DNA of 25,494 bases from Deltaproteobacteria bacterium. GTDB taxonomy: Bacteria; Desulfobacterota; Desulfobacteria; Desulfobacterales; C00003060. The notes beneath the pieces are model-generated. The model did no database searches, was not told where the DNA came from, and was given only the letters and a program-made list of their open reading frames with translations. The position numbers were made by a program, and so were the translations under genes. The stretch is from assembly GCA_019309815.1 (NCBI GenBank), contig JAFDFO010000006.1:1-25494 (forward strand), given 5' to 3'. This document shows positions 1-6,817 of this stretch, piece after piece; position 1 is the first letter of the stretch; every line of letters begins with the position of its first letter.

Positions 1-86
1 CTGTCGCCTCAATTGACTATAAACTGACACCATAAATTCATGCACATGAAGCAAAAACAAGTCTGTAACCTATTAGTATTTCGTAC

Positions 87-113
87 ATTTTTTGTGGGAG
101 TGCCACAAAAAAT
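87..113. repeat. Perfect 11-bp inverted repeat, 5-nt loop
   Basis: The arm ATTTTTTGTGG at 87-97 pairs perfectly with CCACAAAAAAT at 103-113 around the loop GAGTG. The T-run lies inside the 5' arm on either strand, so it does not look like a normal intrinsic terminator. It would lie in the leader of any transcript from the minus-strand promoter at 130-157. Its role is unknown. Confidence 0.6.
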
Positions 114-129
114 AGAAAATAAGTGTCCT

Positions 130-157
130 AATATAGACAAAAAGATGTTTTTGTCAA
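130..157 (-). promoter_or_regulatory. Predicted sigma70-type promoter reading left out of the window
   Basis: On the minus strand TTGACA (152-157) is followed by a 16-bp spacer and TATATT (130-135). The spacer contains an 8-bp perfect inverted repeat, GACAAAAA (136-143) / TTTTTGTC (148-155), that overlaps the -35 box, which would suit an operator. No convincing minus-strand gene lies between here and position 1, so the target would be outside the window. This is a motif match only. Confidence 0.45.
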
Positions 158-270
158 GCCCTTTACGTCTCCTTTTTCCGTGTTCGGTTCGCAGCACCAG
201 GCCGCCTCTGCCGGCTGTCGGCCAACAGTCTCAACACGGGGCGCTCACACCTTGTCCAGGAGGTTCGTTT

Positions 271-306
271 ATGTTATGGTCCCAACCCCAGACGTGGAAT
301 GTGTAG
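271..306 (+). CDS. Possible 11-residue leader peptide upstream of the Memo gene
   Basis: AGGAGG at 258-263 lies 7 nt before an ATG that opens an 11-codon reading frame, MLWSQPQTWNV, ending in TAG at 304-306. Two of the eleven codons are Trp. It ends 50 nt before the Memo-family gene, which has its own ribosome binding site. The strong Shine-Dalgarno is the only evidence; no attenuator-like stem with a T-run was found after it. It could be a short upstream ORF or chance. Confidence 0.25.
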   Translation: MLWSQPQTWNV

Positions 307-356
307 CCGCACGGAAAGACACAGCGGATTTTGAACACGAACCTAAGAGGTGCTTT

Positions 357-1169
357 ATGTCTCGCATACCTGCCGTAGCCGATATGTTCTATCCCGGCGA
401 AAAGAGCCGTTTGGAAGAGCAGTTGAGTGCATTCATTAAGCGCGTTCCAGATCCAAGAAAGGTGCTCGCTGCCATCTCTCCCCATGCAGGGTATATGTAT
501 TCTGGTGGGGTAGCCGGGGCCGTGTTCTCTCAAATCACTGTGCCTGAAGCGGTGGTGATTCTGGGGCCGAATCATCGTGGCCTAGGTGCTCCTGTGGCCC
601 TGACTGCGTCGGGAGCATGGGACATGCCGCTTGGGTCGGTTCCAATCAATGAGGACTTGGCTGAATGCATCCTGAAGATTTCCACATCTGCCGTGAAGAT
701 AGAGGACGATCCCCATGCCCACAGCATGGAGCATTCGATCGAAGTCCAGGTACCATTTCTCCAGTTTGTGCAGCCTGAAGTAAGCATCGTACCCATCGGA
801 CTGTCCCACCTGTCTCTCGACGCGTGTCAGGAGATTGGCCAGGCTTTAGTGCAGGGAATTCAGGACTATGGGAAAGAGGTCCTTCTGGTAGCGAGCACGG
901 ACATGACTCATTATGAGTCTCAGAAAGCGGCCAAGGAGAAAGACATGCTGGCCATAGATCGTATCCTGGAATTAGACCCCAAGGGGCTTCATGAGACTGT
1001 TGCCAGACATGGGATAACCATGTGCGGTGTCATTCCCACCACGATCGTACTCGAGGCTTGTAAGGTCATGGGTGCAGAAAAGGCTGAGCTGATCCAGTAT
1101 GCCACATCGGGAGACGTGACAGGTGACTATGCGCAGGTTGTGGGCTATGCCGGCTTCATCGTGTACTGA
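357..1169 (+). CDS. amrB: AmmeMemoRadiSam system protein B (Memo family)
   Basis: A 270-residue protein of the Memo family, related to extradiol dioxygenases and to human MEMO1. In bacteria it is usually encoded near an AMMECR1-like protein and a radical SAM protein; neither is in this window. The three residues matching the metal-site positions of MEMO1 are visible: His43 in SPHAGY, His73 in GPNH and Cys223 in TMCGVIPT. The family blocks EHSIEVQVPFLQ and STDMTHY are also present. The start is ATG 357, preceded by AAGAGGTG at 345-352; an open frame extends upstream to 180 but lacks homology-like sequence and a binding site. Length fits the family. The biochemical role is not settled; metal-dependent redox or RNA/tRNA-related functions have been discussed. 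The family call is secure, the function is not. Confidence 0.9.
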   Translation: MSRIPAVADMFYPGEKSRLEEQLSAFIKRVPDPRKVLAAISPHAGYMYSGGVAGAVFSQITVPEAVVILGPNHRGLGAPVALTASGAWDMPLGSVPINEDLAECILKISTSAVKIEDDPHAHSMEHSIEVQVPFLQFVQPEVSIVPIGLSHLSLDACQEIGQALVQGIQDYGKEVLLVASTDMTHYESQKAAKEKDMLAIDRILELDPKGLHETVARHGITMCGVIPTTIVLEACKVMGAEKAELIQYATSGDVTGDYAQVVGYAGFIVY

Positions 1170-1230
1170 AAGCCGGCTCAGAAGAAGTGCATGTACCGCA
1201 AACGCAGAGTGCCGGAGGGCCAACAGAAGA

Positions 1231-1343
1231 CTGGAGAGATGGAGTAATGGAGTAATGGAGTGATGGAAAGAGGAAAGTCAACATTACTTCAAATTCCATA
1301 TTCTTTTGCAATACTCCAGTACTCCAACACTCCAATACTCCAG
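1231..1343. repeat. Inverted repeat with 9-nt periodic arms (TGGAGTAAT family, copy 1)
   Basis: The left arm (1231-1266) is a run of 9-nt units of type TGGAGTAAT. The right arm (1311-1343) is the inverse, units of type ACTCCAATA, so the arms can pair imperfectly over about 33 bp around a ~44-nt spacer. Copy 2 at 12708-12780 lies in the opposite orientation and shares the spacer borders (TGGAAAG on one side, GCAATACTCC on the other). It fills the gap between the Memo gene and gltX. Confidence 0.85.
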
Positions 1344-1380
1344 TTCGCCATCACCATTTTTTATGCAGCGGAGTTGATGC

Positions 1381-2859
1381 ATGACTGAGGTTCGAACACG
1401 CTTTCCCCCAAGTCCGACGGGGTACCTTCATATCGGCGGTGCCCGGACAGCGATATTCAACTGGCTTTTCACTCAGAAGGCGGGAGGCAAGTTGATCTTG
1501 CGGATTGAGGACACCGACGAGGAGAGGTCTTCTGAGGAATCCATCCAGGGAATCATTGAAAGCCTCAAATGGCTCGGAGTCACGTGGGATGAAGGCCCGT
1601 ATTTCCAGTCTCAATTCATCGACGAACATGTAGCGGCTGCCCAGAGGCTCTTGGAGTCGGGGCATGCGTACAAGTGTTTCTGCACAAAAGAGGCGCTTGA
1701 GGAGAAAAGAGAAGAGGCGAGAAAGAAAAAGGCTGATTTGCAGTATGATGGCACGTGTCGCAATCTGACTCCCGGGGAGATTAAGGACAAGGAGGCCGCT
1801 GGCGTTCCATACACCATTCGTTTAAAGGTGCCCCGGGGAGAAGGCTTTGTCAGTTTTGAAGACATCGTATACGGAATTATTGAGAAGCGGTTTGAGGACA
1901 TTGAGGATTTTGTGATTGTCCGTTCAAATGGGCGGCCTTTGTATGTCCTTTCAAACGCCGTGGATGACATCCGCGATCGGATCACTCACGTCATTCGCGG
2001 ACAGGATGGGTTGGCAAACACCCCCAAGCAGATCTTGATCTACAAGGCCCTTGGCGCACCGATTCCAAGATTTGCCCACATGTCCCTTACGTTGGATCCG
2101 AAAAAGGCGAAGATCTCAAAACGCACCCACGGTGAATTGGTTGCTGTTCACTTTTATAGAGAGCACGGCTTCCTGCCATGGGCATTTGTAAACTTCTTGG
2201 CGCTTCTCGGCTGGTCAACACCTGATTCGCGGGAGATCTTCTCAAAGGAAGAACTCATCGAGGCGTTTTCTCTGGAAGCCCTCGGTCGTGCCAATGCTGT
2301 CTTCGATGTTAAGAAGGATGATCCCAAATTTTTCACAGATCCAAAGGCCATCAGTATCAACACCCATTACCTGAGAAGTATTTCGGTTGAAGAGCTAGAG
2401 CCGTACATCAAAGAAGAATTGAAAAAGGGAGGGATATGGGACCCGGATTTTGAGGGAAGCAAGCGCGATTGGTTTCTCCGTACGGTCGACTTGATTCGAA
2501 GCCGATGTCACGTTACAACCGATTTCGTGCCCGTGGGGCGTCCCTATTTTTCCGAGGATTATCCGATTGATCCAAAGGCCTTAAAGAAGAATATCCTAAA
2601 GCATGAGGGGCTCAAGGAGTGGTTCCCGATTCTGGCCGATCGCATGCAAGCAATCGAAACGTTCTCGGTTGAGGAGACAGAACGCGTTGCCCGTGAGATG
2701 GCTGAAGAACTTGAAGTCAAAGCAGGGATACTGATCAACGGCATGCGCACAGCCATTACCGGTCTGGTAAAAGGTCCGGGAATGTTTGACGTCCTTATTG
2801 CCATAGGCCAGCATCGTGTGGTAGAGCGCTTGCGCAAGGCCGTGACGCTCTTCGAGTAG
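1381..2859 (+). CDS. gltX: Glutamate--tRNA ligase
   Basis: A class I aminoacyl-tRNA synthetase of 492 residues that charges tRNA-Glu with glutamate in the cytoplasm. The HIGH-type motif is in PSPTGYLHIGGARTA near the N-terminus (LHIGG), and the KMSKS-type loop is KISKR at residues 244-248, followed by THGELVAVHF. The order catalytic domain, then helical anticodon-binding C-terminal part, and the length match bacterial GltX. The start at 1381 is supported by GGAG at 1370-1373, 7 nt upstream. A glnS gene follows on the same strand, so Gln-tRNA is probably made directly. In that case this GltX need not be non-discriminating, although sequence alone does not show its tRNA specificity. The two genes are separated by a 250-bp repeat-filled gap, so they need not be co-transcribed. 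Confidence 0.96.
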   Translation: MTEVRTRFPPSPTGYLHIGGARTAIFNWLFTQKAGGKLILRIEDTDEERSSEESIQGIIESLKWLGVTWDEGPYFQSQFIDEHVAAAQRLLESGHAYKCFCTKEALEEKREEARKKKADLQYDGTCRNLTPGEIKDKEAAGVPYTIRLKVPRGEGFVSFEDIVYGIIEKRFEDIEDFVIVRSNGRPLYVLSNAVDDIRDRITHVIRGQDGLANTPKQILIYKALGAPIPRFAHMSLTLDPKKAKISKRTHGELVAVHFYREHGFLPWAFVNFLALLGWSTPDSREIFSKEELIEAFSLEALGRANAVFDVKKDDPKFFTDPKAISINTHYLRSISVEELEPYIKEELKKGGIWDPDFEGSKRDWFLRTVDLIRSRCHVTTDFVPVGRPYFSEDYPIDPKALKKNILKHEGLKEWFPILADRMQAIETFSVEETERVAREMAEELEVKAGILINGMRTAITGLVKGPGMFDVLIAIGQHRVVERLRKAVTLFE

Positions 2860-2880
2860 GGACGTAAGACTAGCAAGAGA

Positions 2881-3066
2881 CAAGAAAAGAATTATCACGA
2901 AAACGCGAAAGAAAGAGAAAACACGAAAAGAGATCAAAAAGAAAAAGCCATTGTGTTCAGGTCTGCACCCCCTTCAGCGCGTACTCTCAGAAGAGACGTG
3001 ACAAAGTTATTATTCAATACTTATGTTTCGTGTTTTCGTACTTTCGTGTTTTCGTGATGAGTTCTT
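2881..3066. repeat. Inverted repeat with 8-nt periodic arms (CACGAAAA family, copy 1)
   Basis: The left arm (2891-2934) contains units of type ATCACGAAAACGCGAAAG. The right arm (3025-3066) is the inverse, four consecutive 8-nt units of type TTTCGTGT ending TTTCGTGATGA. The arms can pair over about 40 bp with mismatches; the spacer is about 90 nt. The spacer carries AGAGACGTGA, which also occurs in copy 2 at 8501-8839, and both copies start with CAAGAAAAGA and a similar ATCACGAAA block. No coding sequence was seen between gltX and glnS. Confidence 0.85.
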
Positions 3067-3108
3067 TATTTTTTACTGATCTTGTGATTCATTTTTTGGA
3101 TTTTTGCT

Positions 3109-4815
3109 ATGACTAAGACCGAACATACTCCTCCGCCTAACTTCATCCGCAATATCATTGTGGAAGACGTGAAGGCGAAAAAGAACGATGGACGAGTCCA
3201 TACACGGTTTCCGCCGGAGCCGAACGGCTATCTGCACATTGGACACGCCAAGTCGATCTGCCTGAATTTCAGTCTCGCGGCTGAATTTAGCGGACTCTGC
3301 AATTTGCGATTCGACGACACCAATCCGGCCAAGGAGGACGTGGAATACGTAGAATCTATCATGGCGGACGTCCGATGGCTTGGATTCGACTGGGATGATC
3401 GGCTGTTTTACACGTCTGACTACTTTGAGCAACTCTATGAACATGCAGTCCAGTTGATCAGAGATGGCAAGGCGTATGTTTGCAGCTTGAGTCCCGAGGA
3501 GGTTAGGGAGTATCGAGGCACCCTGACCAAACCTGGTAAGGACAGTCCGTATCGTACACGTTTGGTCGAGGAGAGTCTGGACCTGTTTGAGCGAATGCGC
3601 TCAGGGGAATTTGAAGACGGCACCCATGTTCTTCGGGCAAGAATCGATATGGCATCTCCAAATCTGAATATGCGAGATCCAGCCATTTACCGCATTCGCA
3701 AGGTTGCCCATCACAGGACGGGTGACAAGTGGTGCATCTATCCCATGTATGACTTCAGTCATTGCCTTTCTGATTCCATTGAGGGAATCACTCATTCCAT
3801 TTGCACGCTTGAATTCGAAGATAATCGCCCGTTGTACGACTGGGTGCTTGATGAGCTGAACGTTGATGGCCATCCACAGCAGATTGAGTTCGCTCGTCTC
3901 AATCTGAACTACACTGTTTTGAGTAAGCGAAAACTCGTACAACTGGTGGAAGAGAGGCTTGTCACCGGATGGGATGATCCTCGGATGCCTACGCTGGCGG
4001 GTATGCGAAGACGTGGCTACACACCTGAGTCAATCCGGAACTTTTGTAATCGCATCGGCGTAGCCAAGCGAGATAGTATGGTGGATATGACATTGCTCGA
4101 GTATTGTGTCCGGGAGGATTTGAATAAGCGGGCTCCGCGTGTCTTGGGTGTGTTGCGACCACTTCGTGTAGTCATTGACAACTATCCGGAAGATCAGGAG
4201 GAAGAGTTAGAGGCCGTAAACAATCCAGAGGATTCCAGTATGGGAACGCGGAAGATTCCTTTCTCTCGCGTGCTGTATGTTGAACGAGACGATTTTCGCG
4301 AAGATCCTCCTAAGAAGTTTTACCGTCTGGCTCCGGGTCGTGAGGTGCGGCTACGATATGCCTACTATGTTACATGCGTGGGAGTGGTCAAGGATGACCA
4401 GACCGGCGAAGTGATCGAGCTGCATTGTACGTATGATCCGGAAACGCGAGGCGGTTGGTCTGATGATGGACGCAAGGTAAAAGGGACATTGCACTGGGTC
4501 TCAGCTGCTCACTCACTTAAGGCCGAAGTCCGTCTGTATGATCGGCTTTTCAAGGTAGCAAATCCGGATGCAGAAAAGGGTGATGCTGATTTCAAAAGTC
4601 ATCTGAATCAGGACTCTTTGGAGACGTTGACTTCGTGTCAAGTTGAGCCTAGTCTGGGAGATGCCGTCTCCGGAAGTATGTACCAATTCGAAAGACTTGG
4701 CTACTTCTGCGTTGATCCAGTTGACTCATCCGACGGATCACTTGTGTTCAATCGCACAGTCTCTTTGCGTGATTCGTGGGCTAAGATCGAGAAGAAGGAA
4801 CAGCAGCAGAAGTAG
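3109..4815 (+). CDS. glnS: Glutamine--tRNA ligase
   Basis: A 568-residue class I synthetase that attaches glutamine to tRNA-Gln. The HIGH-type motif lies in PPEPNGYLHIGHAKSI near the N-terminus, and the KMSKS-type motif is VLSKRK at residues 270-275. The typical GlnS blocks are present: FRFDDTNP-like (LRFDDTNPAKED), YDFSHCLSDSIEGITHS, and a C-terminal double beta-barrel region. Length is normal for bacterial GlnS. The start ATG at 3109 has only a weak upstream purine stretch (TTGGAT). GlnS arose in eukaryotes and spread to some bacteria by transfer, so its presence is informative for the lineage. Together with the tRNA-Gln(CTG) gene 2.8 kb downstream it supports direct glutaminylation rather than the GatCAB route. 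Confidence 0.96.
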   Translation: MTKTEHTPPPNFIRNIIVEDVKAKKNDGRVHTRFPPEPNGYLHIGHAKSICLNFSLAAEFSGLCNLRFDDTNPAKEDVEYVESIMADVRWLGFDWDDRLFYTSDYFEQLYEHAVQLIRDGKAYVCSLSPEEVREYRGTLTKPGKDSPYRTRLVEESLDLFERMRSGEFEDGTHVLRARIDMASPNLNMRDPAIYRIRKVAHHRTGDKWCIYPMYDFSHCLSDSIEGITHSICTLEFEDNRPLYDWVLDELNVDGHPQQIEFARLNLNYTVLSKRKLVQLVEERLVTGWDDPRMPTLAGMRRRGYTPESIRNFCNRIGVAKRDSMVDMTLLEYCVREDLNKRAPRVLGVLRPLRVVIDNYPEDQEEELEAVNNPEDSSMGTRKIPFSRVLYVERDDFREDPPKKFYRLAPGREVRLRYAYYVTCVGVVKDDQTGEVIELHCTYDPETRGGWSDDGRKVKGTLHWVSAAHSLKAEVRLYDRLFKVANPDAEKGDADFKSHLNQDSLETLTSCQVEPSLGDAVSGSMYQFERLGYFCVDPVDSSDGSLVFNRTVSLRDSWAKIEKKEQQQK

Positions 4816-4940
4816 AATGGTTGCAGGAAAGGAAGAGGCTTGATCCGCACAGATAGAGTCAAACCCCTCTTCAACAAAGCCAGCGATATTAAATAACGGA
4901 CTGAACAATATCAATCTCATTAACCAGACAGGAGGATATC

Positions 4941-5714
4941 ATGAAAAGAGTTTTGATTTTGCTTGTATTTTCTGCTTTCTTGGCATCGTCATGTGACAAA
5001 ACGCAACAAGAGCCCGCTGCAAAACAACAAATCACAAAGGCAGATCTTCAAACAGAAGATGACAAAGTAAGTTACAGTATTGGTTTTTCAATGGGTTCAA
5101 GTTTCAAGAAAGATGAACTAAAAGTGAATCTTGAAATGTTTCAACAGGGTGTAAGGGACAGTTATACAGGTGGCGAGCAGATGCTTAGTGAAGAAGAAAT
5201 CCAAAAGACAATGATGGCTTTCCAGCAGAAAATGAGGGCAAAAAAGCAGGAAGAATATGCGAAAAGAATGGAAGAAAGAAAAATACAGGGTGAAGCAAAC
5301 AAGGAAAAAGGAAAGGAATTCCTTGAAGCAAACAAGACAAAAGAGGATATTGTAGCGCTTGAGAGTGGGCTTCAGTACAAGATCCTCGAAAAAGGAACCG
5401 GAGGTTCTCCAAAACCAACAGACACTGTAAAATGCCACTATAAAGGCACAACAATTGATGGAAAAGAATTCGATAGCTCATACGGACGCGGTGAACCCGC
5501 TACGTTTGCACTCAATAGAGTCATAAAGGGTTGGACAGAAGGCCTCCAGCTCATGAAGGAGGGTGGCAAATGGCAGTTTTTTGTCCCTTCAGAACTGGCT
5601 TATGGAGAAAAAGGGGCAGGACAGAATATTGGACCCAATGAAGTACTTGTTTTTGAAGTTGAACTCATTGCAATAGAAAAACCAAAAGCAGAAAAACCAA
5701 AGAAAGAAAGTTGA
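4941..5714 (+). CDS. FKBP-type peptidyl-prolyl cis-trans isomerase, lipoprotein (Mip/FkpA-like)
   Basis: A 257-residue exported folding catalyst that isomerises prolyl peptide bonds. Residues 1-18 form a lipoprotein signal peptide with lipobox LASSC, so Cys18 would be lipidated and the protein would sit in the envelope. Residues ~36-125 resemble the helical N-terminal FKBP dimerisation domain (DKVSYSIGFSMGSSF) and include a charged, probably coiled-coil segment (~95-125). Residues ~140-246 form the FKBP domain, with GLQYKILEKGTG, DGKEFDSSYGRGEPATF, VIKGWTEGLQLMKEGG and PSELAYGEKGAG. The tail is Lys/Glu/Pro rich. The start is backed by AGGAGG 5 nt upstream. Base use is clearly more A/T-rich than in neighbouring genes (many AAA, GAA, ATA codons), so it may have a separate history. 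The nearby downstream tRNA-Gln fragment does not disrupt it. Confidence 0.94.
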   Translation: MKRVLILLVFSAFLASSCDKTQQEPAAKQQITKADLQTEDDKVSYSIGFSMGSSFKKDELKVNLEMFQQGVRDSYTGGEQMLSEEEIQKTMMAFQQKMRAKKQEEYAKRMEERKIQGEANKEKGKEFLEANKTKEDIVALESGLQYKILEKGTGGSPKPTDTVKCHYKGTTIDGKEFDSSYGRGEPATFALNRVIKGWTEGLQLMKEGGKWQFFVPSELAYGEKGAGQNIGPNEVLVFEVELIAIEKPKAEKPKKES

Positions 5715-5759
5715 TTTTGTCTAGTTTTTGAGAATCCCTTGAGTTAAGCCATTGTGCTT

Positions 5760-5808
5760 TCTGGCCGGGAGACCAGGATTCGAACCTGGGTTGACGGAGT
5801 CAGAGTCC
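5760..5808 (-). repeat. Displaced tRNA-Gln 3' fragment (att-like direct repeat)
   Basis: This is the 3' part of tRNA-Gln on the minus strand: 3' side of the anticodon arm, variable region, T arm with GGTTCGAATCC, and acceptor strand. It matches 7646-7694 at 48 of 49 positions, and identity stops abruptly at 5808, within the anticodon stem. The 5' half of a tRNA is missing, so it is not a functional gene. One substitution (5766) alters the acceptor strand. It marks the likely outer end of the integrated element. Confidence 0.85.
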
Positions 5809-5826
5809 AAAAGACGGGAATTCCGC

Positions 5827-5871
5827 AAAGCCAACGATTTCAGGTAGTAAGCTGGTTTCGTTGGCTTTTTT
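5827..5871 (+). terminator. Intrinsic terminator-like hairpin
   Basis: AAAGCCAACGA (5827-5837) pairs perfectly with TCGTTGGCTTT (5858-5868), 11 bp, followed by a T-run ending at 5871 on the plus strand. The 20-nt loop is long for a terminator. It could end transcription from the FKBP gene, or belong to the end structure of the integrated element. Placement just inside the att-like repeat is notable. Confidence 0.55.
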
Positions 5872-5872
5872 A

Positions 5873-5943
5873 TGTGCCCAAGACATTGTTTTGCGGGGCT
5901 ATTATCGCGATTTCGTGGCGTGGTGGGCACAAAAATGGGCACA
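5873..5943. repeat. Three TGGGCACA sites near the element end
   Basis: TGGGCACA occurs at 5924-5931 and 5936-5943 (12-bp spacing), and inverted at 5873-5880. Tyrosine integrases often bind short direct or inverted arm-type repeats within about 150 bp of the core att site, so these may be relics of arm sites. That reading is inference from position and pattern; no integrase is present for comparison. Confidence 0.4.
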
Positions 5944-6055
5944 TTTTGGGGGGTGAGAGTGATCGGCAAGAGAACCGGAGATTTAGCCCGTAGCTCCGTT
6001 AGGGGGCCTGGTCAGAAGATTGGAATCTGTCAAACGTGCTGGAAAATCAGTATTA

Positions 6056-6187
6056 TCAGAAGTACTTCTTCTTGTGCTTCTGCTCCAACGCTTTATCGAT
6101 CTTTTTGCTCAAGCCCGTAATCTGGAACTGCATTCCTAGAACGAGAACTAGAAGGAACACAATTAGTGTCAGCGTGAGCGTATTCAT
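6056..6187 (-). CDS. Small single-pass membrane protein B (43 aa)
   Basis: A 43-residue protein starting MNTLTLTLIVFLLVLVLGMQ. Residues ~4-20 form one very hydrophobic transmembrane segment; the rest is a short, strongly basic tail (QKHKKKYF). The ATG (6187) is preceded by AGGAGA in CGCAGGAGACTTATT, a good ribosome binding site. It is a paralog of the gene just upstream (6221-6343): aligned without gaps, about half of the positions are identical, including MNT, GMQ and SKKID. The N-terminus is short, so by the positive-inside rule the basic tail should face the cytoplasm. It is the last gene of the minus-strand set inside the tRNA-Gln element. I do not recognise the family; small membrane proteins of this size often act as modulators of larger complexes, but nothing here shows a partner. 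Confidence 0.7.
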   Translation of the reverse strand: MNTLTLTLIVFLLVLVLGMQFQITGLSKKIDKALEQKHKKKYF

Positions 6188-6220
6188 AATAAGTCTCCTG
6201 CGAAAGGGTTTTGGAGTGCT

Positions 6221-6343
6221 TTACGTCTTGCGCTTCGCCCCTATAAGCTCATCGATCTTCTTGCTCATGTTGCTAACCTGAATCTGCATTCCAAGAATTA
6301 GTATCAGGACAAACACAATGACTAGTAGGAGAGCGGTGTTCAT
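6221..6343 (-). CDS. Small single-pass membrane protein A (40 aa)
   Basis: A 40-residue protein starting MNTALLLVIVFVLILILGMQ with one transmembrane segment at ~4-20, then a short amphipathic, possibly helical tail with SKKIDELIGAKRKT. The ATG (6343) is preceded by GGAGGT in GCGGAGGTCCAGTT, a strong ribosome binding site at good spacing. It lies 36 nt downstream of the SpoIIAA-like gene and 33 nt upstream of its paralog (6056-6187), all on the minus strand, so the three are probably co-transcribed. Conservation of the MNT start, the GMQ motif at the end of the membrane segment and SKKID between the two copies, with the remaining residues diverged, argues that both encode proteins. The function is unknown. 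Confidence 0.72.
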   Translation of the reverse strand: MNTALLLVIVFVLILILGMQIQVSNMSKKIDELIGAKRKT

Positions 6344-6379
6344 AACTGGACCTCCGCTGTAAGGGGTTTTTGGGGAACC

Positions 6380-6760
6380 TTATTTCTCGGGCTCTGCAAG
6401 CCAGGTGAATGCGTCTCCCATACTATGAAAGACCTTCAGGGTAAATGGTAGGCCGTTCAGTTCTCCGAATGTTTGGAACATTCTGGATATGCCAAAAGAA
6501 AAATCATCCGGGGCTACCATGGCGGTTTTTGCACCTCTTCGATGTTCGCTATATCGAGCGGGGAAACTTGCAAGTTGTTCGAGCTCTATAACGGTGAGTT
6601 GGCTGGGGTCAGACCCCTTCCAATTCCAGATGACCTTCTTAGTGGGTTGGCCGCCGTAGAATGACTTAACGGCAGAAACTATTTCGTCAAATGTCGGGGT
6701 TCCTTTAACAGTGGCGATAGTCAAATCTATAGATTCGTCACTCTCATATTCAACAGGCAT
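6380..6760 (-). CDS. SpoIIAA/STAS-like small protein
   Basis: A 126-residue soluble protein that looks like the SpoIIAA/STAS-fold family of small uncharacterised proteins. Supporting features are the N-terminal MPVEYESDE strand, alternating strands and helices, and the C-terminal pattern APDDFSFGISRMFQTF followed by GLPFTLKVFHSMGDAFTWL, which is typical of such proteins (compare VFRxxxEALxWL endings). No signal peptide, membrane segment or catalytic motif is seen. The start is well supported by GAGGAGGTGAACC directly before the ATG at 6760. It sits 57 nt downstream of a frameshifted ribbon-helix-helix gene and 36 nt upstream of two tiny membrane-protein genes, within the tRNA-Gln element. STAS-like proteins often mediate protein-protein contacts, for example with membrane partners; a link to the two small membrane proteins is plausible but inferred only from adjacency. 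Confidence 0.75.
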   Translation of the reverse strand: MPVEYESDESIDLTIATVKGTPTFDEIVSAVKSFYGGQPTKKVIWNWKGSDPSQLTVIELEQLASFPARYSEHRRGAKTAMVAPDDFSFGISRMFQTFGELNGLPFTLKVFHSMGDAFTWLAEPEK

Positions 6761-6817
6761 GGTTCACCTCCTCAGGTTTCGGAGTTGGCAATTACCATTC
6801 ACGCTATTGTTAAGAGT

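Noticed and set aside
1..40. End of an insertion sequence at the left edge
   Set aside because: The first bases (CTGTCGCC...AAACTGACACC) vaguely recall IS termini, but no transposase or second end is in the window, so it cannot be supported.
87..113. Intrinsic terminator
   Set aside because: The stem is good, but on both strands the T-run is in the 5' arm and no T-run follows the 3' arm.
1231..1343. CRISPR array
   Set aside because: The units are only 9 nt, contiguous and inverted between arms; there are no unique spacers of 25-40 nt and no cas genes.
5721..5993. Small ORFs on both strands over the tRNA fragment (peptides containing ETRIRTWVDGVRV or its antisense)
   Set aside because: These are translations of the conserved tRNA arm sequence, a common annotation artefact; the same peptide appears over the intact tRNA at 7637-7828.
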